The notes under the pieces: model-generated
The model's input: the letters and a program-made list of their open reading frames with translations, nothing else
What the model was told of the DNA's origin: nothing
Database searches by the model: none
Origin: Apodospora peruviana
Taxonomy: Eukaryota; Ascomycota; Sordariomycetes; Sordariales; Lasiosphaeriaceae
Assembly (NCBI GenBank): GCA_033439685.1
Contig: JAUEDM010000001.1
Span: 8,432,001-8,496,000 of the forward strand
Length of the DNA: 64,000 bases
Direction: 5' to 3'
In this document: one piece after another, positions 56,240 to 64,000 of the stretch
Numbering within the stretch: position 1 is the first letter of the stretch
How the letters are laid out: each line of letters begins with the position of its first letter
Translations under genes and position numbers: made by a program

Positions 56240-56265
56240 GTGCCGTCAGTCGTGCCGTCAGTCGC
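56240..56265 (+). repeat. Short tandem repeat in the F-box pseudogene upstream region
   Basis: CGTGCCGTCAGT occurs twice in tandem. A single related copy (CGTGCCGTTAGT) lies at ~40968-40979, in similar surroundings. Confidence 0.6.
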
Positions 56266-56548
56266 ACATACAAATTTCGAGTCCTCTCGTGCTGCTATTT
56301 TCTCTCGACTTGCTTCCACATCAGACCCACGCTGTCATCCTTCAACCTTTTCCCCTCAACCCCCATCCGCAGGCCACCAAACGTCAGCGCCTTTCATATC
56401 AATTCAACGCCGACTCTTGCAATTCAGATTGTTTGTCTCGTCGACTACGGAAAAAATAACCCCCTTCCGCCTACTCCCAGAATCGAGAGTGAGAGAGAAC
56501 AATCAAATCTTCAGGCCGCCGCCGTATTTATAGCGGGGTTGGTAGCCA

Positions 56549-58590
56549 TTGCAGCTGTCGTTAGTCGCGGGCTATATCATATATTGGCTCCAGATTTCCA
56601 CAGGTGATCGTGACCGGAGCGACACGGAAGAGCTGGCACAACTACAAGATCGAGGATTGCTCGATGCGACTTTCCGAGTGCTATTGGCGGTAAATCAAGA
56701 GCTTCATGAAATGGAGCAGGATATCAAGCAATACGAAACTGCTCGCGAGAAGACTTTTGTGGCCAGTCTCAAGCGCAGGAATGTTAAGTTGGGCCGCGAG
56801 GGTCGGCGGATCATAGAGTGCTTAGCCCTCAAACACTAAATCCCAAAGGCTCGGACGATCCAGGAATCGCAGAAACTCAAGCAAAGAAGGGAGGAGGTGA
56901 TTGCAGACTGTCGGGCCCGCATCGACAAGCTCGAGGTGAGAGGACGGCCATCAGGAGGACGGCGCTTGAACGACCTGGAGATGCCTCTCGAAATTCTTCT
57001 CGACATCTTTGAGCGTCTGGAGAATTTTGACCTTTCCAATATTCTTGTTTCAGACGCCCGCTGCAATGTGGAGGACACCAAGAGCTGCCGCCTGACATGC
57101 TGGCCGTTTTGCGTCGCGAGTTCTCGCATGCTTCTCCGTGTCGTCAACAATGAGGTTGGACATACATCGCTCTCGCGGCTACAGGAAATCTCAGAACACC
57201 CGACAATTAGCAGAGGAGTTTGCGCCGTCCATGTCAACCTTGGTACATACCATCCCGACCTCAAGAGCTTTGTGACTTTCATTGGCTTCCAGGCCGTAAG
57301 GCTCGAGCAGGATTTCTCTCGGCTCGAGTTCCACTCGAGGCCTACTACCGAAATGAGAAGGGCCTATTACAAACTGTTACTGTGCTGGCTTGGGCTACAG
57401 AAACCAAAGGACCAGGGTTACTGGGACCGGGGCACCCCATGGCCGGCTGTAGGTCCCGGTTGGTTTCGGCGGCTTATCACTGAAGACTGGGAGGAGTCTG
57501 TCCTTGAAGAAATCAACTGGGCAAAGCTGTCCAACAACGACCACAGAGCGCTCCTGTCCGTGCAACACCGGGAATACCTTCGACTGCTTGCCGACTAAGA
57601 GTCCTTGAGGAGAAGTGGGACATTTCTCAGGAAGTTCGGCTCTGCAGTGGCTAGGACGCCCCGAGCGCGCACGCTGCTCGCGTTCGACCGTCCGCTGAAC
57701 GCTCGTTCCTGCGATTCGATACACGTCGGCAAAGACATCCGCGAGCTCTTCTATGAGCGGATGCTCCAGCTAATACCATCGGTTGACCTACTCAAAGGCA
57801 GACTGTCACGCGATGCGGCAGCTAAAGACATTCTGTTTCGCATACACCGGGCCCAGTCTCGAGTCCGCCGACCAAGAGGACTTCGACGAGTTCAAGGGAA
57901 ACCACCTGGATGGCTTTCTGTTTCACACACCACTTTTGCAAGTACTGCGAGTGGAATTCACGGGCAACGTTAATCTTGACTGGAGTCCAGCCCTGACCCT
58001 CACGCGACCGTGGACGAGGCTGAGAGATGCCACGCTGTTTGGCCTGGCGATGGACATGTCTCAGTTCATGGGCTTTCTCAATCTCCTCCCTGGCATGATG
58101 GATCGTTTCTACTTTTATTGTATGGAAATCACGGGCGCTTGGGGCGAAGTCTTAGATGCACTGCGGAGAAGACGTTCACGGCCAAGTCGAGGCTCGTCCA
58201 TCCGCACGGCGGCGATGCGAGGCACGGCGTGATGGAGTACCCCGAATACGCGCGTGTATTTAACCAACCGTGTCACAATTATCACACCGAAACTGAAGAC
58301 GTCTCGAAGTCTTCATGTAATAAGTGGCATGAAGCGGGGTTACTGAACGACCCGCCAGACAATCTTTATCCAGAAAATCGACATCCTCTGTGCGAAGCAG
58401 AGAAGTACATCAACCGCCTGATTGACCGCAATCCCATGCTACCCAGAGTCGAGGAACCGGGGCTCCGAGGAAGAAACTGGAGATGATGGAGGATCTAATG
58501 AGGAAGAGACCGGAGATGATGGATGGTCTGATGATGCAGGTAGCGAAGACGAAAGCAATGCGGGAGCCGAGAACACCTCGGAAGCTAGCG
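56549..58590 (+). pseudogene. F-box-like protein gene, degenerate (plus-strand copy)
   Basis: One frame runs from 56549 to ~57970 with only two stops, TAA at 56837-56839 and TAA at 57596-57598; both fit CAA-to-TAA changes. It encodes a helical lead-in (LHEMEQDIKQYETAREKTF), an F-box-like segment (NDLEMPLEILLDIFERLENF, then DTKSCRLTC) and a family-specific part (SLSRLQEISEHPTISRGVCA). The frame then shifts and continues as MRQLKTFCFAYTGPSLESAD and FHTPLLQVLRVEFTGNVNLD, a likely LRR-type region, shifts again near 58200, and again near 58460 into an acidic duplicated tail (EETGDDGG, EETGDDGW). The family is the same as the minus-strand copy that follows. The original start is not clear. Confidence 0.6.
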
Positions 58591-58593
58591 ACG

Positions 58594-60163
58594 TTATGTC
58601 CAAGGCGACAATACAGCAGAGAAAGAACAGTGGACTGCCTTCAGTGCGATATCGGTCAGGTCCTGCCACCGGCACGCTTGTGGGGTGATGGCCGCACCCA
58701 CATTGCCACTGATGTCAAGGTCAAGTCTTCTCAGGAAAGGCGCATTCAAGCAAGCTTGCAAGAACATATCGATACCAATCCTGCTCCAATCATCATGAAC
58801 CAGGGGTGACCTGCATTGAAATGAGAATTTCCTCAGATGTTGCATAGCAGCCGGGAGTATGCGATTTGCATGGCTCCCCAAAGCGAGGGTTTCATCGCCT
58901 CTCAGAGTGGAGAGATAAATCTGGTAGCTTTCGAGCTGGGTTCGTGCGATTGCGATAACAATTGGCAATTTGGAAAGAAGCAAATACAGCAGTGATCCCT
59001 CAAACCAAGCTGTGGCTGTATAGGTTCCCGACATCGGCTGGAATATGATGCGTTGGACTTGGTCCCAAACGCCCTCCCCAAGCTTTGAGTCCAGTTAGCC
59101 TCCATAGTCGTCGCGATCGTCCACTTCAAGTTGTCGCGCGCGAGGCATCCTCGCCATTGCGTCGGCAATGGTTTGGACGAATTTATCGCTCGATCTCAGC
59201 TTGTCCTGTTCGAAATAAAGTCTCCGGTACTCTTCGTACGCTGTCTTCATTCGTGACAGATTGAGCAGGTCTTCCTCGGAAGGTGGATATGTGCCAGGAA
59301 GAGTGTGCGGTGAAACTCGCAGCAAAGAGTCTAGCAACGCCTGTGCTTCTGCAAACTCAGGATGGACCGTGCCGTTCCCATGGCCGAACCAATCTCTTTC
59401 GCCGCGGGCGTTGACTAGCATGCTGGAGAGGACGTGGAGCAGATATTCTTGAAATTCTTCATATGTATCACTGAGCACCGGGCTATAGCAGTATAGCACG
59501 ACTCGGACCGCGACAACGCCTTTGCTGATTGTGGGGTGTTGAGAGATTACCACCAGGCGCGAAAGAGACGACTCCAGAGGCATGACAGGAACGAAGCGAA
59601 CAAGCAAGCTGGAGCTGAAGCTACAGAATCGATGGCAGGTGAGGCGGCAGTTCTTGGTGTCGTTCTTGCCGTAGCTGTCGAAACTTGACGGTGCGGGCCA
59701 TACGAACTGCTATGTCGAATCCCTTCATCATCTCGAAAATATTGAGGAGAGTTTCATCAGGTAGATCCAAGATGGTCAAACGCTGCGGGAACTGATGCAA
59801 GAGGCTGTCAATCTCGCGTTGGAAGTAAACTCGGTAATCTCGGAGCTTCCCCCAAATGGCGTCAAGTATCGCTAGTGATTCCTCTCGACTATGCATATCG
59901 ACTTGTTGGCAAAGAGAGATCAACACGGCCAATGGTGCTTGATTGTAATGGTTGTAGGATCCTGCCGGTGGAAGCGACATATGTTCGTGGGCGTCTGGAT
60001 CCGGGGCCGGAGTACCGGACTCGGAGTCTGGCATGAAAGACTCCTCAGTTATGTCCACGTTTTGCACCAGCTGATTCATCAAGTTCAGGCCCTCGTAATT
60101 CCATTTTAGACGCCTGCGGACTCCCGCGACCTCGATTCTCTCTGGGAGGAGCTCCGACGCCAT
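58594..60163 (-). pseudogene. F-box-like protein gene, degenerate (minus-strand copy)
   Basis: From ATG 60163 (MASELLPERIEVAGV) the frame reaches an F-box (LTILDLPDETLLNIFEMMKG). It then shifts at ~59690-59655 into the frame carrying DSYGKNDTKNCRLTCHRFC and SLSRLVVISQHPTISKGVVA. The shift is explained by an extra 37 bases between two TTCGAC copies. A TAA at 59097-59095 stops the second frame after DDRDDYGG, but the same frame runs on through LDSKLGEGVWDQVQRIIFQP to a C-terminal part (FLQACLNAPFLRRLDLDISG) ending at 58594. Its shared blocks with the plus-strand copy show they are paralogues. Unless unusual splicing rescues it, the gene is dead. Confidence 0.6.
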
Positions 60164-60764
60164 CTTGTTGATTTGTTGGAAACAAAGTCGGATTTCACAA
60201 AGCCGGATTTCCTTCGATTCCAGCAGTGAGAAGTAAATGGAAGTGGATCTTGCAAAACCCGCCCAGGGAATTATGATGACGGGCTCAAACAGGGAATGAT
60301 AGGCACGTGATGAAGCCATATCTCTTTTGGTACCAAGCGCTAGAATACTCGTGTCCCAGCCAACGTGGGGCTGGTAAATAAACAGATTGCTTTTTTTCCC
60401 TTTGCTAAAGAGTGCCACAAGCACATCGTGCTAATACTCTTCAGGTCCAAACCCGATATCTGACAATAATACGTGAAAATAACGTAGACCAACTGAAAGG
60501 AGTGCTCCTTGAGGACTGCCACCACCAATCATATCATGGTGGCGTGCAGCACTACGGAGAACCGCTTTCTCAATCCGATTGGAGCCCAAAGTCCGATGGA
60601 ATATGGGGCAAGTGAGCTGAATTAGAATATGACGGCTGAACCCTGACTCCAACAAACAATAGAATTCCCTCACGCCTCACCAGTCACTGCCCCAGGAGAG
60701 GTTACCGCGTACGCCGCACGCGCACTCCGTCCATATATTGTTTTCTTCGCCGAACCTCCTCGTA

Positions 60765-62527
60765 ATGTGGCTCCTCACCGCCAAGACACTGGACACGAAA
60801 GAGTTCATCGGCTCGTCGACCCCGCTCTACGCGCTCCTCAGCCATACCTGGGGTAACGAGGAAGTGTCGTTTCAGGATGTGCAGAACCTCGAGACCACCC
60901 GAAAGAAGAAAGGCTTTGCCAAGATCCAGAAATGCTGCAATCAGGCGCTGGCAGAGGGGCTTGAATGGGTCTGGATCGACACGTGCTGCATCGACAAGTC
61001 CTCCAGCGTCGAGCTCTCGGAAGCCATCAACTCAATGTGGGCCTGGTACAGAGACTCGTGCGTCTGCTACGCCTTTCTTGAAGATGTGTCCCCGATGGCG
61101 CCGTTTCTCAACCCGACCGAGTTTGAGAATGCGCGTTGGTTCAAGCGCGGTTGGTGCTTGCAGGAACTCATCGCCCCGGCCAAGCTAGAGTTTTACGCGT
61201 CTGACTGGAGTGAAATGGGAACCAAGCTGGGCCTGCGACTGCAACTACAGCAGATTACCGGCATCCCGACAGATGTGTTGCTTGGTGTCAAGCCGCTGTC
61301 ATACTAACACGCCGCTCTGAAAATGTCGTGGGCTTCGAGACGCGAGACGAGCCGGCTCGAAGATGAGGCTTATTGTCTGCTAGGAATTTTCGACATGAAC
61401 ATGTGCGCGAGTCCGATGCAGCTGGTCATGTAGTAGCTGATCTAAAGCTTATAAGCTGACCGCAAAAAATGTTTACAGGCCTCTTCTGTACGGCGAGGGA
61501 TCCCGTGCCTTCCTTCGCCTTCAAGAGCAGATTCTCGCCAAGACTGCCGACTATTCTCTTTTGTTATGGACCCGGGAGAGACTCGGCGTCAGGGCCGGTA
61601 AGGCTAGCGTTCTGGCAGTGTATCCACAACAATTCTGCCAGTCAGACTCCTCTAAGTCGTCCTCAAAGTGTTGCCGGCACTCTACGACACCTGTCAACCC
61701 GTCAACTAGAGGAACCCGACTACGAAAACCTACTTGACTATCGACAGTTACGTCGACGCACACCTTATGAGTGGGATCCTCCCTTGATGACAGCTCGCGG
61801 GCTGCGAGTCCATCTTTACTCGAGGCAGGGCGACTCGGAAACAGCATACATAATCTGGACAGGGTTCATGTCCTCCGTCGCCGGCGGGAGATCGCATGTC
61901 TGTGTTCGCCTCTGGCCTTCCACCACAGGCGGATTCCAGGCGTTTGGCCGCGCAAGCATTGGGATCTGGAAAGCAGCTATTTGTTCAGTTGACGAGAAGA
62001 CCTTTCAGGAAGAATTCGAACTGACGACCATGTACCTCAAAACCGAGGTCGACGATGAGCAACAAGTCCGCCTACCACCATCAGTCGGCAAGTCTTACGG
62101 AGGTCTCGATATCCAAGTCAATGTCGCGAATCACGCCCACCAGGGGCTCACTGTCGGTCCGGAGGGTATGGCAAACGGGTTCAGTCTCCGTAGGCCAAAA
62201 TATGTAATGTTTGATCCGACCGGGTCCAGCCTTGCTGCACAGACAAGGCTCTTCATTGGAACGCGCGGGCCGTTGGGAACGACCGAATATGTTACGGTTA
62301 TAATCGCGGTAGACCGCCACTCTTACCAAGTTGATATGGTTCCACCAGATTCCGAGACTGTACCGTTGGGAGGAGCGCAACTGAGCGACAGAGGTGCCCG
62401 CACATTTCCTTCTGGGGGCGCCATGCTATATCTAGCATTGAAGGATGGGGCCGAGAATCGACAACAAAGGTATATGATCCTCGTCGAAAAGCCTGGCCTC
62501 AAAAAGGGGTGTATGAGCTGCACATAA
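60765..62527 (+). pseudogene. HET-domain (heterokaryon incompatibility) gene, broken
   Basis: From ATG 60765 (MWLLTAKTLDTKEF) the HET domain is clear: YALLSHTWGNEEVSFQDV, GLEWVWIDTCCIDKSSSVE, then ENARWFKRGWCLQELIAPAK. A TAA at 61305-61307 stops it after KPLSY. The same frame then gives MSWASRRETSRLEDEAYCLL and, over a 76-nt intron (61403-61478), NMPLLYGEGSRAFLRLQEQI, the standard end of the domain. A frameshift between ~61650 and 61710 leads into the C-terminal region (YEWDPPLMTARGLRVHL and ~230 more residues, ending at 62527). HET proteins trigger cell death on non-self fusion. One stop plus one shift makes this an inactive allele or pseudogene; the first 181 residues could still be made. 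Confidence 0.75.
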
Positions 62528-62980
62528 GACTCGTACGTCTTCCAGAGATTCTGAGGTTGGCTGTATAATCAAAGCCAACAAGTCGCACATATACCTAAGT
62601 TTTTTGGCCACTACCAGGTGCATAATATTCTAAACTGGCGATGATGTGAGTTCTTATCTCTTCAGAAGCTCATGAAATCCCAGTAAGACAGGAGGTCCAG
62701 ATATTCATCCAGACTGTAATACTGGATAGGTATGACCCGGGCTGAGCACATCCCAGATCATGCAAGCCGCACCGCCAAAAACGAAAAGCCATCAGGACAG
62801 ATATATCTATAGGAATGGGGACTTTTTGCGTGTATTAATATATGTCAATCTGAGTTTACTTTCTCTGTGGAAATGTCTCGCAGGGATTGTATCAGAACAC
62901 AGAGCTTGAACAATTGCAAAAAATGGCAATCTAGTCTACTCCAAACATGTGCATGGTACAAGTCTACCGAGTATTGTGAC
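62528..62980. other. Intergenic region
   Basis: 3' flanks of the HET pseudogene and of the convergent gene to its right. Nothing else supported. Confidence 0.4.
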
Positions 62981-64000
62981 TCACGAACAGCCTTTATCCA
63001 GCTGATGTTGTTGAAGTTCAAGTTGTTTCGCCGCTATCCCAAGCTGAGCGAACCCTGTCAGTATCGTGAAGATAGCCACAGTAAAAGCAACCCAGAACGT
63101 GCACCACTGTACCCCGTTGCGCCGGTCGTGCCACCACTGGTTGAGTGTACCAGGTGTCGCGTCATCGTAAGCTTCTTTAAGAATAATCAGGCGGTCTCTC
63201 CAGAAGGTGAAGCATTCAATCTGCCGTTCCCCCGCTTCTAGCTTGCATTTATTCAGCTGCGGATCGATTGTCTCGTGATGCCTTGAGCAGAGTTTCTTGA
63301 ACCAAGTGTATCCGTTGGTGTTGTTGCTGATTGTCGGGTTCTCGCTGAACAAGGAGTGGGGGAATAGCAAGGCGAGAGTGCGCAGAGTCTCGTCAATGAA
63401 TCCTTCGGGAAAAACGGGAGAGCTAAAGATTTTCGGTATTAACAAAATCACTCCTTAGTTCGCTCTGCTGAAGGATACCTATATCACTCACTTCCTATTA
63501 TACTCCAAGAAGGAAGCATGCCGAAAGACGAAGACTTTCGAATAGTCTTCGACATAGAGGTGATCGGCTAGGTTGTCTGTGAAGCAAACTTCGATGGCGC
63601 CGATTGTTTCCAGGCTCCATGCGTTGAAAGATTTCGGCAACCGGAGGCGTGAGCAACTGAGCAACTGAGGCTGTGTGAAGTGTCGCTTGACATATGCTTG
63701 GAGTGAGCCGTCGCATGCCCATGCCAGTTTGCGCTGGGGGTTGATCTCGCCCTTGACCGCCCCGAATCTCATCATGAGCAGGAGTCGAAGTGTGAGGTTG
63801 ATCGATTGTCGGCAAGCTTCATATGTCACCCCGTGTTGCATCATATCACCCATCATCTCTTCAAACGTCTTTCCGTCGCGTATTTCTTTCGCAAGACGTA
63901 TGTACTCTTGGACAGACTGAGTGGCAACATACTGGCCGTTGGAGTAACCGGCAATCAAGCTCCATTGATCGTTGAAGTATTCGTAGTAAGCGTCATGGTT
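62981..64000 (-). CDS. Partial hypothetical protein with a C-terminal membrane helix (5' end outside the window)
   Basis: Minus-strand exon >64000 to about 63490 and exon 63432-62981 are joined by a GT..AG intron (donor AA-GTGAGT, acceptor CTTTAG), giving FLEYNRNSPVFPEGFIDE. The frame is open to the window edge, so the N-terminus is missing. Visible parts are ARG/LYS- and aromatic-rich soluble sequence (HDAYYEYFNDQWSLIAGY, RLPKSFNAWSLETIGAIEVC, RQIECFTFWRDRLIILKEAY). Near the end is one hydrophobic helix (WCTFWVAFTVAIFTILTGFA) followed by a short Gln-rich tail. This pattern is common in fungal conserved hypotheticals found in NLR/HET neighbourhoods. Function unknown. Confidence 0.6.

Noticed and set aside
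1..64000. tRNA and 5S rRNA genes
   Set aside because: I scanned for GTTCGA-type B boxes and 5S-like ends and saw no convincing candidate. A covariance search would be decisive and was not possible here.

Overview
This window looks like nuclear DNA of a filamentous ascomycete. Genes carry short introns (about 45-80 nt, GT..AG). The protein families are typical of Pezizomycotina: a fungal CorA-like transporter, a GPR1/FUN34/YaaH acetate transporter, an MCP1 homologue, a Zn2Cys6 factor, a HeLo-NACHT-ankyrin NLR and a HET-domain protein. A Sordariomycete is my best guess. It is an inference from protein flavour, not from an alignment.

The left part (about 0.2-40.5 kb) is mostly core genome. In order it holds: an unknown Pro/Gln-tailed protein (+); a six-exon CorA-like transporter (+); an ATP-grasp protein (+); a GPR1/FUN34/YaaH transporter (+); a broken coiled-coil gene (+); a short-chain dehydrogenase (+); a SWIRM-domain chromatin protein (-); a gene-poor stretch of almost 10 kb; an F-box/beta-propeller protein (-); MCP1 (-), which is divergent from a small C2H2 protein (+); and a five-exon Zn2Cys6 transcription factor (-), which is divergent from a ten-exon full-size ABC-B transporter (+). 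That last pair shares about 0.6 kb of promoter and probably forms one regulatory unit.

The right part (about 41-64 kb) is accessory and decaying. It contains a LINE fragment fused to a dead NB-ARC gene, then one large NLR. The NLR has a HeLo domain, a NACHT domain and 36 ankyrin repeats, 33 of them near-identical 99-bp units, and frameshifts cut its C-terminus off from further ankyrins and a ZZ-like finger. Next come a second NB-ARC fragment, a 4.3-kb LINE with a probable 11-bp target-site duplication, a 164-bp inverted-repeat element carrying a 32-nt poly-G run, two convergent F-box-like pseudogenes, a broken HET-domain gene, and an unknown membrane-anchored protein running off the right edge.

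Several of the dead genes carry in-frame TAG/TAA codons where CAG/CAA would fit, as expected from RIP-like C-to-T change. The most interesting system is the NLR with its homogenised repeat array, set in what looks like a graveyard of incompatibility and self/non-self genes. Splice models were assembled by eye from reading frame, GT/AG sites and family resemblance; none has been checked against transcripts.
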